A stretch of DNA of 64,000 nucleotides from Klebsormidium nitens (Eukaryota; Streptophyta; Klebsormidiophyceae; Klebsormidiales; Klebsormidiaceae), in the NCBI GenBank assembly GCA_000708835.1, contig DF237056.1, positions 1 to 64,000 of the forward strand. The letters run 5' to 3'. Position 1 is the stretch's first letter, and each line of letters starts with the position of its first letter. The notes under the pieces are model-generated. The model was not told the DNA's origin. It worked only from the letters and a program-made list of their open reading frames with translations, and did not search any database. Positions 22,510 through 33,719 of this stretch are shown piece by piece. A program made the translations under genes and the position numbers.

Positions 22510-23331
22510 CAGGCAGATCGCCCGATTTTGAGAACAGCAGAGCATGCGTGACGGACGCTTCGCATTGGCTGAAATTTCACTCGAGGGCGCAGTCTTGACT
22601 GAGAAAAGTGGAACCGGTAAAAAACTTGGTGTCAGAAGTGAGGAAGCCTGAAGGCCTGTCGATCGAACGGCCTCTATGTCTCGTTGGGGAAGTGCCTGCC
22701 CCTATTGAACGGTTCCAAAGCACTTTTGGGCCTTGTTCCGGACCCGGCGGTCTACCTGCCTAATCTCAAAGTTGTGCAGGTTGTAGGACCTGGTACCTAC
22801 CGAGTAGGGAGGTGTATAGGTAGGTAGTACAGACCGTAGGTACACGGCGGGATGTTCTGGGTACATGTCGGAGCCTGAACTGCGTGTCCTTTAGGTACAT
22901 GGTTCCCACACACTCAAGGATCTCGGGATCCGCGATCTACCGTGTTCAGGTAACAGTACTTTGTAATCTAAACCAGGTTTGTAGTCTTTCGATGCAGATT
23001 ACCTCGTTTTCGACAGCGAAGCAAGTCGAGAAGGGTCGAAATACTTAGTTCCGCGGGTCATCTAAATGTGAAAGCGTCAGATGCTCCATCCCTGTCAGGT
23101 GTTTCTTAACTGGACGAGTATCTCTACGGGTCACCTTACTCGAGCAGTTTAATACCAGTAGAGCTGCGTGGGTAACGCTGGGAGACAGTGAGACTGGGTA
23201 GATACCGTATGGTACCACCGTACCAGGAATCCTTGTGCAGTGCAGAGTGTACTGGGCTTGTGACCACTGAGAAATACAGAAGTACCTACCGTAGTTCCTA
23301 GACTGCGATAGGGTAGCAATGGCTCAGTAGC
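22510..23331. other. Island DNA, no gene seen
   Basis: Sequence rich in GGTACC, TACCGTA and CCGTAG words with no coding region. It probably consists of older, decayed repeat copies; I could not find paired ends for another element. Confidence 0.4.
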
Positions 23332-23625
23332 TACCGTAGTCCAAGGTAATGATTTCGAATAAATAAATAATTATTTGCATTCGGAAAGTCAGAAATTCGG
23401 ATTTCTCATTCGGAAAGTGGAAATTCGGAAAGATTAAGTAAATCTAGAATTGTCCTCGGAAGCCCCAAAACGGCCAAAATCAGCCTCAAAATCCCCTTCT
23501 TACTGGGAACATAGGGCATTCGGATTGATGTCGGAATCTGCATAAATAATTCCGCATTCCTGGTCGGATTGTTGGAAAATAATTCAAAATAAAATCGTTC
23601 GGAATCATCACGTTGGACTACGGTA
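23332..23625. mobile_element. TA-flanked MITE, about 290 bp
   Basis: The ends are inverted: TACCGTAGTCCAA at 23332 and TTGGACTACGGTA ending at 23625, with the similarity continuing about 28 bases (three mismatches, through ATGATT-CGAA). Taking TA as target duplication, the element is 23334-23623 starting CCGTAGTCCAA. The interior is AT-rich with repeated ATTCGGAAAG words, unlike its GC-rich surroundings. A TA duplication fits Tc1/mariner-type MITEs. The same terminus borders both assembly gaps in the window. Confidence 0.8.
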
Positions 23626-25129
23626 CTAGCCATACCCTTGTGCTAAAACATGCTGCTTTGTTGTTAGTAGGTAATTGCTCGGTACTAAACTAGAAAAGAA
23701 ACGTTTTTTGATGAAGCCCGAACCCCGAAATTGCTTGTTTCTGCGCCATGGGCCCAGGTGCCTAAGCGTGTATTTAGAGAAGTGACCATACTAGACTACA
23801 GTATTCAGGTATCGGTGTTGTAGGTAATGATTGGACAGCTGTTGGACATCCGTTGGACATCCGACAGATCTACATGGGCGACTGTGCAAGATTTGTTGCA
23901 TAGGCGACCGGTGAGCGACCGAGGCATTTGAGCCGCCGGATGCTCTATCATTTCTGCTTCTCTAGCTGGCTTCCGATCCGTCGATCCAACATCTGCCGTG
24001 CAAATTTGAATTGGTCTTATTTCTAGCTTGTTACTTCCGAGTGCCTTCGGCACTTATCGGATGGTTCAGAGGCTCTCCAGAACTCATGAATTCGGAAGAA
24101 ACGTGCGGGAAACGTGCGGCGGCATGTTCGAGTACCATCCAATACATTAATGCTGCCTTGTTCACAATCTGTGCTCATGGCATGAGCGTATACGTACTTG
24201 CATACTTGGGCCATACAACCTGTTATTTAGAAGCTTCTATATGATGAGTCATTGAACCGTGATACGGGGATCCCTGCATGGGGGATTTAATATCTGGTCG
24301 AACTCCCACGCGGGTCCCACGCGGGCTTCGGCAAGAGGGTCCTGGCCCCCCGGGCCAATAATAGCCACATTGCCGGACGTTGCGCAGAGCTCAAATTTCT
24401 ACTTTGGCTGGATGTAGAAATTTTTTCAAGACGTCTTTGCTTATTTGTAGGATTTGGCCATGCTAGCACCGTTCCGCACCCCCCGCTTGACTAAGCAGGT
24501 TCTGGTGGAGAGCTCCCCCACGATCAACGCCGCCGCGACCCGTTTGACAAATGCATGAGGATTCGTGGCTTACCGGCCGGCGATTTTGAAAGGATGGAGT
24601 GCGGCTTTGGCTATAGCTCTTCAATCCTATAGATCGAAAGAGAATTGAATGAGTAAGAAGTGTGACCGACTTTTGCATCGAATGAGCCCATGCAATTGAC
24701 AGCCGGGTGTCCACATGCGTCTAGATATCAATAACCTCAGCTCGTAGCAATGGACCCATCGAAGCGGGATATATTCGTCCACTTGCGCCGTCAAGAGTTT
24801 CCAGCTAGATTCTTGACGTTTGGTCTTGTGACGGTCAAACGAGATCTAACACGCACATGGCTTGTTGAGACGGACATTGGACTGAGAGACGCATGCAATG
24901 AAAAGCTCCGCCAGCCATAAGCTGAATACTTAATTAAAAACCCATTAACATGGCGGCTAGTCCACAAGCGTGCGGCTAGCTTTGTGCAAACCGTTCCGGA
25001 TTAGTTAAAACTGGCTTGACGATTATTTAGTCCCTAGATGAAGCACGCGCAAAATACCAATGAGACACAAGCGCGCAGCTCGCTGGCAATGCAAGCTGTC
25101 GGCCGCAGTCCAACCCGGCAGTGTGGCTT
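23626..25129. other. Intergenic region, no gene seen
   Basis: This stretch runs to the stop codon of the ATP-grasp gene. It has short open frames only and no transposon ends that I can pair. A direct repeat of the word CCCACGCGGG occurs near 24305-24323. The right end should contain the 3' UTR of the ATP-grasp gene. Confidence 0.4.
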
Positions 25130-28100
25130 CTACTTGAGCGCTGCGACTTTAGCAATGGGGATGTGCACGGCCTCCTCGATGCCCTTGATGAACTCGATGG
25201 CCTCCTCCACGGTGGGCTTGGTTATCATCATCTCGTACATCCACGTGGGCATGCCGTCCTCCGCGCACACCACCCGTTGGCCCTCGTCCACCAGCGCCCT
25301 AATGTACAACACGTCCGGGTGATCAACCCAGTCCTGCACCAGTGCGGCCCAGCTCCGCTCAGTGGTTTACAAACTGGGGTCGCATTTCGAGGCTGCGGAC
25401 CAACGCCTCCGATTGTTGGTTTTAGCCTCTTTTTAGGTGACACTAAAAACGGGCTGACAAGAACCAAGCGGATCAGGACCGTACTTCTTGATGCCGCTCG
25501 TCTCCGAACCACAAGTGGCCAGTGCAGCTAAACACGAGTGTCGTCAGATGTACGTGTACTTGCAGAATGGCCACTGTGGATTTCCAAGCGGTTCGCTTCG
25601 CTCCACCCACCAGCAAAACTTGAGAAAGCTTCACCAATCCGTTGCAGCAAAATTACTGACAATACATTGGTAAGAGGAGTGCCAAAAGCAGTCCTAGCTT
25701 CCAACGTTGGCACGCCGGTCGAGTTCCCATCGTTCGGCCCTCCCCCGTTTCCCGCCCGCCCGTGTCCGCAGCGGCGCTCACCTGGAGGTAGTCCTTGGTG
25801 AGTAGCACGCCGGTCTGCTTGGCGTTTACCGAGTACTCCGCAATGTGCTTGAGCGGCCGCGCCGCCACGAGCGGCTTGGTGGGGATGCCCGCCGCCGTCA
25901 GCAGGTGCTCCTCGATCAGGTCCACGCCGTACACGATCTTGTTGATGTCGCGCACGGGGCCGCCGCCCATGCGCGCGTTCACCTGCACCGCAAGCAGCAC
26001 GCCGGCGTCATGACAAGACTGGGACCGCAGCTGGGCTGGCAGTCTGCGCCCAAAGCTGTTGACGCACTTGTTGTTCCTCTATCCTCCTGCCAAACTTTGT
26101 CTTCTCTTGACCTCGATTTGGCTTGGAAGCTGTTGCTGTCCGCCGGTTTGTGACATGCAACCATCCGTTGCGGCTAGTGCGGCCCATTTCTGCAGTGCCA
26201 ATTGCGGTGACGCCAAAGGCGAAATCTTGGCCGCCCCCCCGCAACACCTGGCGCAAATTCGCAAACTGCAGCCACGTCCATGGCTTCACACAAGGCTCTG
26301 CACCAAGACTGAACGCTTCCGGATGCAAGACCCTCGGTAACGCAGCGCGACTTTGCATGGCTTGCAGCTCCGCTTGCCCAGTCTTTGAAAGTTGTTTTCG
26401 AAGCTTCTCAAAGATACTCAGTGGCCGTGGCTGTATGCAAGCTCTCAAAACCTGTCGTAATTGTCTGGAAACAACTGCACTTTTTGCGTCGGCGTGGCAC
26501 TTGAAATCCGCCTTGCTTCGAAGCACGAACCGTCTGACTGACCCAGGAGAAGTTCACAACTGCGGACTGGATCTGGAGTTCTGATTCTGGGGGTGCCAGA
26601 GTGACGGAAAGAGCGGTCCTTTTCTGTTATTAAGACGCCCAGCTGACGGAACGAGTGGAACTTTGCTATTCGAGACAACAAGCGGCCGCGGGCGCGGGCG
26701 TCACCTCGATGATGTGCGGCCCGTGCGAGGTGTACTTGCCCTCCACGTGGAAGGCCCCCATGGTGAACCCGAGCGCCTTCACCGCCTGCACTGCCAGCTG
26801 GCAGAGCTGCTTCTGCTGGTCCAGGGGCAGAATGGACGGGCAGTTGGACCCCGTCTCGTTGAAGTACGGCTCGATCGTCGGCCAATTGTCCTGCAAAAAC
26901 ACACCGCGGGTGACTGCGCATGCCTGCTTGCTGCGTGCTCCTGCTTCTCGTACTTCGTGTTGGATACGGCCAATCTCCTGTCACAGCTCCTCTGTATTCA
27001 GGCACAATTTGTTCTGCTTCCTTGTACAGAGTTGGTTGCGCGGACCCGTAGAGGCCTCAAGAGACAGCAACCGCATCTTGGCGCACCAAAGCTCGACGAT
27101 TCTCAATCCGATGGACAGCGTAAGCAGTACGTTTGACGTCTGGAGATTTCGTGAAGTCCCATTTGAATCCGCTTTTATATGGAAAAAGCCACTCCAGTCA
27201 CAGTCCCAGATGCCGTTGGCTCTTTGAGCATGACAATCCAATCAAACCGAAGGCCAGAGCAGAGTGCAAGCATGCAGATATCGGGGGCTAGCTACAGAGC
27301 AAAAGATCCCCCAAAGGGTTCATGGAGCAAGCGGCACGCAGCGGCGGCGTATTGGGCCTTACGGTGATGCTGCCGTAGACGGGTTCCCCCTTGGAGAGCA
27401 GCACGTCGACGTCCACCTCGGGCCCGTCCAGGTACTGCTCCATCAGAAACAGGTTGGCCACGTACGCAGTGCCCGCCGCGCCCGTTTGCTGCACGAACCA
27501 CCCACACGCGGCCGTCAGGCGCACACTTCGAATTGAGAGACTTCAAAAGAGTCGTGTCGTTTGCTTGACCGTAGGTACTTCCGGTTATGCGAGCGCAATA
27601 CACAATATCAGAACACAGAAGTGTCGATGTTCAGATTCAGATCGTACGTCGGCTCATGATGGCCAGCTTCAGATCTCAACGGTGGAAGCGCCCGTCAAAC
27701 GCAACGCCGTCCTCATCAACCGGCGTCTGGCGCCGACACATGAGCAGTTTCTCAACAAGACCTCCAAACTTGTTCGTTGCCGAGCCTGTCGAGAGGCGAC
27801 TCAACGACTCTCGACACCCTCTCACGAGGACACGAGCGGTGCGGCGCGCACCTCTTTGACGGCGAGGTCGCTGTCGGCCGACACGAAGTTGCCGTCCTTG
27901 TCCAGCCGAATGGCGCCCATCTCCGCCATGGCCCTGCGCACAATATCCGACTTTCCAATGATGGATGTCATGACAGCTGTCCTTCTTTTGTGAGACACTC
28001 GTTCTTGCCAGCAAGCGGGTAGCGAACCATGGACTCGTGGAGTGCGTTTGGAGCAGACGGCTGCGGCAACTGACTTCTAACCAGGGCCATCTGCAGCTTC

Positions 28101-31100
28101 CGAACCTTCCGGAAGCAACCAACGCAAAAGTAGCATCCACCCCGTTTCGACTATTCGCTCATACCGGCTCGGTTATTGATTGAAACGAAGCCAACTCAAA
28201 AGCGAGCCATTGTGGAGCAGGCAGCGGCCTCTCCTTTCCCTTCCCGACAGCAACGGGGGAACCGTCCTGGTTGCCTGAGTCGCCCTCCTTGAAAGTCGAA
28301 CACCGCGGAACAACAACCCCCAGAATGGTGACGGATTTGGAAGCATTGCGAGGCGGCTCGGTCAAGGTTCGGTTTTGATTTGAAAACCTTTCCGACAATC
28401 ACTCTTTCCAGAAGGAGTGTGAGGACCGCGTGCCGCACCTTTTGTACGTCGTTTCGAGGGCCTCGTAGCTGTCCACCCGCACCACGCCCAACGAAGCCGC
28501 GCCTGCAACGGGAGCACCGACCGGTCAGCGACTCCATGTGCGGATTGTATGTACACCGTTCTACATACATCGTTCAAACGTCTGCAGAGTCGAGATCGAC
28601 ACAGCCTGAAAGCAGGTGACCTGATGCTGACTCTCTTTGGTCCAGAGACGCCCGGCAGCTTACCCGAGATGGGTTTGATGACCGCAGGGAAGCCGACGTG
28701 CTGCGCGGCCTTTCGCAGGTCTTCGAAGCCGGAGATGAGCAGGTTCTTGGGCGTGGGCAGACCGACCTCCGCCATGACGGCACGCGTGCGCTGCTTCTCG
28801 CGCGCCGCGTCCACGCTGTCGGGCAGGTTACCCGGCAGGCCCAGCGTCTCGGCCAGGCGCGCCACCAGCGGCTGCGCAATCTCCCAGAAGCTCACCACGC
28901 CGTCTACCTGGCCCAGCTCCTGCAAGGCGGAGGAAGCGCGCAGGAGCAAAGTCAGCGCTAGCGGGAGTCTGGATACTGTAGCATTTTGGGCAAATAGCTT
29001 ACGACCTTACGAATACGGCCGGTTTGGAAGGGTCAGGTGGGGTTCAAAAGCGACGATTTTTAGCCTTGGGGATCGGATAGTCTTCATCGTTCAAAGAGGG
29101 AAGACTCGGAGAAAAGACTTGCGTTTTCGAGCGTAACGCTGAACACACTGCGGCTTGTACGAACGTCGGCCACTGCTTTCAGGTGAGGTTTTCCGTTACA
29201 AAACATTGACGAGTTCCTCTGCCTGCGCCTTGATCGACCAACAAAACTGGTGCGAATCGCCAGCTTCAGTACAACATCCAATAGCTCCAGTTCAGCAGGC
29301 CTCCTAAGCCCGGTGTCTGAGACTGGGACCCCCAACGTTAGAAGCTTGGAGCCCACGAGTTTGAAAGTTCAAAGCTCCGCATCCTGACCTGCTCCACTCG
29401 CTTGCACGCTTCGAGGCAGCGGTCGAAGACGGTGTCGTTGTCGGACCAGTCGAAGGGCACGAACTTTTCCAGCACGCCCTCGTCCTCTAGAATGCGGCTC
29501 CAGCTCTCGGGCCCGTCGATCATCACGCTGCGCACGCCCAGCTCCTTGATCCGCTCGTAGATGAAGCGCTTCCCGGAGTACCCGGCCGTGATGAAGATCA
29601 TCACTTTTCCCTTGAGGAGACGCCGCCGCAATGCGCGGCCTTCCACGGTGCGGGCAGAGATTCGCTCCTGCAAGCATGTAAACGACCTTATTCCTTTCCG
29701 ATTTCGAACCAGCTGCGTCTCTTTTGTAGCCGCTGTGAGCACAAACCCAAAAACACTCACGGAAAAAGCCGGCTAGCCCTATCCCGTAAGAGGCGTGTGA
29801 CCCCCACAAACGTAATGTCAGACTCCCTTCATTCCCAGCGGCCGGATGACCCGCTATTCCTGAAACTTGTTGTATCCCCCAACCTGACCCCGTCAATTAA
29901 CTGTCGAAACACAACGTTACGATGGGACCTTAACAATGGGACCTTCCCTTCAGGTCCGATCGCTTTATTCTTTGAAGCCCCAGTACACAGGGTACACGGC
30001 ATACTTCCAAAAACCTGACAGTCAAGAGTTTGTCGGCTCCCCTCTCGCCACGTTTGCGACTTCTGGAGCCTTTTTGATCAATGGAATGCCCTTTTTAAAG
30101 AAAAGTGCTCTTTCTCCAACGAACATTCCCAGACCCAACAAAGTGCTTACTGCTTTTGTTCCTCGCCCCTCTTGGCGGTCTCACCTCGGGTATGTCTTTG
30201 ACGTCTTTGAGTGAGGGCGACGCGCCGAGCCTGCTGCTCATGCGCGTGCGCTCTGAGGGTGTCATCGCTTTGGGCAGCGACCCGACCACTGCCTCTGTCA
30301 GGTAATTAGCTTCGATGGACGGGGACCCAAGTGCGTTCCACCGCGCATTGTTCAAGTTGGGGGAGGGCACAAACTCGGCCGCCCGCCGGCTAAATGGGTT
30401 CTCCTCGTAGTCCGCCTGCGGAAAACGACAACAATCAAAATAGCACAGGGCGCACAGATCTGACGGTGGCAAGCCCATCAGCGAGTGAGGGTTTGGAGGG
30501 GAACGTGGCTGCAACATGCCGAAGCAGAGGTGCAAATACCAGGAACAACGGACGTTGTCGGATCCGTATCGGTTGTGTCTCACTTTTGTCGGCTCTACAG
30601 TGAGATTTCACGGCCTACTTTGGAGGACTGGGCTTGTGTCTGTTGTAGTAGAGATAGAGACTTACAAGCAGTAAAGTACCGTGCTTAAACGCAGTGGAGT
30701 GCTTCACACCTTCGACCAGCACTCTGAAATGGCAAACTTGGGAAACACTCTTCAATCAACAGCATTTAGAAGAGTCAAAAAGTATTTTTACAGTCACTGC
30801 AATCAGGGGCTTTCCAGTGAGAAAGGGGGATCTTCCTGCCAGTAGAAGAGACACTGTTGCAAATACATGACTGCAAATCTTCAGCCTGTATAATTGTAGA
30901 GGAGCACTTATCAAAGCCTTGGATCAGGTGTTGCTCCAGATGCATGGTGTGAAAAGCTTCAAACGTGGCTTTGTCAGGAGAATCGAGGGTGTTGAAACCA
31001 AGGGACTGGTAATCGATCGAAAGGAGGTTTCAGCTCTAAGAATATCGTGGCAAAGCTTGGTAGAAATCACAAATCCTCAACATCAGTCCCAAATAGTGGC

Positions 31101-32795
31101 GACATCCCCATTTTCTGGCAGTGGCTTTGCCCATTGCAAACGTTCATTTCAATGTGAAATAGGACCGCTGTCTGAATGTTGTGAAATGACGCAAGCTCAC
31201 TCTTCTCACCGATCATAACCCAGTTTCCTAAATAGCTCATTTCCATGCTGCTAGCTAAGCCAGCATTGCACGGTTTTTTTATTACCCGGAATATGGTCGG
31301 CGCCACCACCTCAAGAAGGCACCTGCGCCCCAGCATTAGAGGCTCACTACTGCAAGGGCTGAAATGTTAGGCTCTGGGGCTCACCACCGGCGTTCCCGTG
31401 TCGTCCCGCCCCAGGAAGCTCCCCCCCAGGCTGCGGCTGAGGCTGGAGCCGGCGCTCCGCCCGAGGCTCCACTCGTTGATGGGCGTGCCCACGCGCAGAG
31501 AGACGGCCGCGCTGTCCTCCTCAAACATGGAAACGTCCACAGCTGCACCAAGAATGTTCATCTTGAACTTTCTGTCTTGCCCTTTTCCTGAAACAGCTGG
31601 CCAAGAGCGCACATTATCGGACAGAACGTATCGACAACATGGAGATGGTCAAGCGGCGCTGCTTCACTGAGGGATTCTGAAGGGGGACGGTAACAAGCAT
31701 ACACTAGGGGAATCACAAGAGAGAACAGATGCCTTGCTTCTACGCTTTCACGCTTTCACGCTCGTTCATCATTCTAAGCAATCATTTGACCAAACGGTTT
31801 TCACACCACCCTGTCTCACTGTCTCTTGCTACTGAATATAGCCAAATAAAGGCAATGCTGTACTTTGCCAAGGGTGGTGGGCTCACCTCCGGTCAACTCG
31901 CGGAAGTAGAGGCAGGGGAAGGCGTCTGGTGGGCAGAGTTGCTGCAACATGGAAAGACAAACAAGATCATAAGTGCGGTTTGAATCATTTTTGTACTATG
32001 ATATAGTCAACGTTGGCAATGGAGGTACACCCTGAAGGGAGGTGAGGGATAGACCAGACAACTGGCAACATCACAAAGGTGCTAAAAGCATTTTAAGCAC
32101 TGAGAACATTTGATCGCGTCATGACCACCAAAGGAATCTAAGTAACGCGTGAATTCTATCTACCGTACAGGTGTGCAATTCTGAAATCCACTTTTAGATT
32201 GAGGTTTTATGGCTTTGATGCCCAGAAGATAGATCACAGGGGGTGAATAGAGTGGGTCAAATTGAGTGGGTGGAGCCCACTAGACCACAAATCAAGATAT
32301 ATGCTGACGTCGGGCAATGTTGCCACCCGTTTCACTTGACTCAACATCAGCTGCTGTTGGCTTGGTATAATGTCTGCCAAAACTGCCTGATTGAAAACTT
32401 GTGCCAAGGTTGACAGAAAGACAAACCTTCCCCAGACCTTCGGTCCCCCTGATGTCTGTTCACCAAACCTGTAGACCAATTCCTTGCAAACCACATAAAC
32501 CTCTAAAACAACTGAAGGGCAATGGCAAGTACCCCACCGCTTCTTGAAGACTTGAGATTGCTGACTCCGACGATGGGCTGCTAGACGGTTCTGACAGAAT
32601 GGTCTCCAGTCGTCCGCTGCCCACTTCCGCCTCTGCATTCTTCTGCTGTGAGAGCGCGCTGGTTAGCGCAGAAGTGGGCTTCGGACTGGGCTTTGGTTGA
32701 GTACCCTCCGGCGAGCTGGTGCCATTTTGTTTTTGGGTCCCCCCCGGCGTGGGCGTGGGGGCCTTGCTCATTGCCTGGAGCACAAAGCGCGACAT
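25130..32795 (-). CDS. ATP-grasp ligase, carnosine-synthase-like, 12 exons
   Basis: ATP-grasp enzymes join a carboxylate (activated as acyl phosphate) to an amine. Exons 32538-32795, 31887-31941, 31385-31542, 30185-30415, 29389-29667, 28664-28919, 28439-28502, 27852-27933, 27363-27488, 26705-26890, 25782-25982, 25130-25333 join in frame to 699 aa. From residue ~257: pre-ATP-grasp fold (GKVMIFITAGYSGKRFIYER), a second Rossmann-like part (DGVVSFWEIAQPLVARLAE), nucleotide-binding lysine in FPAVIKPISGAASLG (~405-418), FLMEQYLDGPEVDVDVLL, and the metal-binding HIIEVNARMGGG (E565, N567, R569) followed by YGVDLIEEHLLTAAG. NARMGG plus this spacing is typical of CARNS1 and related amino-acid ligases; the substrate cannot be told. 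The first ~234 residues are low-complexity, Ser/Pro/Thr-rich (SLGRSAGSSLSRSLGG), not part of the fold and possibly regulatory. Exon 1 ends at a weak donor (GTGGGG), so the N-terminus is less sure than the rest. Confidence 0.88.
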
Positions 32796-33719
32796 GGCGG
32801 ACGGTGTGCCTTCCAAGAACCAGACAATCCAAAGTGGGGGGATCACACTTCACACTTCGTGTTGCTCTACTTCATGGAAAAGAAGGCTGTCAAATCGCCC
32901 CTTACAACGCTTCAAGGTAGCTGAGGTCAATGTCTCGAGGCAATGCTGCCTTGTCAGATCAAAGAGCACTGCAACTTTCTACTTCTGACAGCTGGATCTC
33001 TTTCGCAAGCTGCAGCAGGACCAATACGATGTCTGATCGGATCTTTCAGAGCATGCAGAGGAGGAGAGAAGCTGGATGATGGCTCGAGCACGGTTTTGAT
33101 GCAGCTGAGCGCTCTAGTCCTTCGGTTCGCCTCTTCCTACAAAGGAGTCAGGATACCTGCATTAAACGCTGATCAGTACAGGCTGGAGTGTTGATCCAGC
33201 TTCAAGGAGTCGTGACTGGGCGACGAACACTCCATTGGCATTGGCATGAGCACTGTGACTTTGACTCTGAGAGCTGCATGATGTGCGGCGCTGCCCAACG
33301 AGTTCGCCACTCGGAACTGGGCATGTCAGATCCGGAGGACTCGGCGATTCCTGCTACATGGGAAGATTCACATGAGCCATCATGCTGAGCCGTCGCTGCG
33401 AACGGCTGTTCTGCCGTTTCTCCATAGAGCCCCAGTCGGCGCAAGCGTATGCCGACCGGTCTCGACTGGTGGACGCGGCGAGCAGTGGCCCCCGACCATT
33501 GGAACAGCACCGTTACCGGCCCGTTGTCGGATACTCTCAAACCCTAACCCCACGCCGACAATTGAAACCCTAAAACAGATCATGGTGTTCAGCAATGACA
33601 AAATGTGTGTTGGACTTTTGACAGCTTGAAGTGCTGAATGGTGGTAATCGAAGTGTACTCAGTAGTTCCTGAAACTCGAAGCACTAGCGTGAAGGCGCGC
33701 CCCCCCTAGCCCCTTCCTA
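32796..33719. promoter_or_regulatory. Divergent promoter spacer
   Basis: This 0.9-kb region separates divergent start codons (ATP-grasp gene minus, SLC35F6-like gene plus). It carries two telo-boxes near the plus-strand gene (separate entry). No coding region is convincing; overlapping open frames around 33190-33600 on both strands lack homology. Confidence 0.55.
33539..33573 (+). promoter_or_regulatory. Pair of telo-boxes (AAACCCTAA x2)
   Basis: AAACCCTAA occurs at 33539-33547 and again at 33565-33573, about 150 bases before the ATG at 33720. In plants this telo-box is a promoter element near transcription starts of growth and translation genes. The pairing and position suggest a regulatory role for the SLC35F6-like gene; function is inferred. 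Confidence 0.55.

Noticed and set aside
33188-33629. Overlapping open frames on both strands in the divergent promoter
   Set aside because: Short, no homology and conflicting strands; more likely promoter and 5' UTR sequence.
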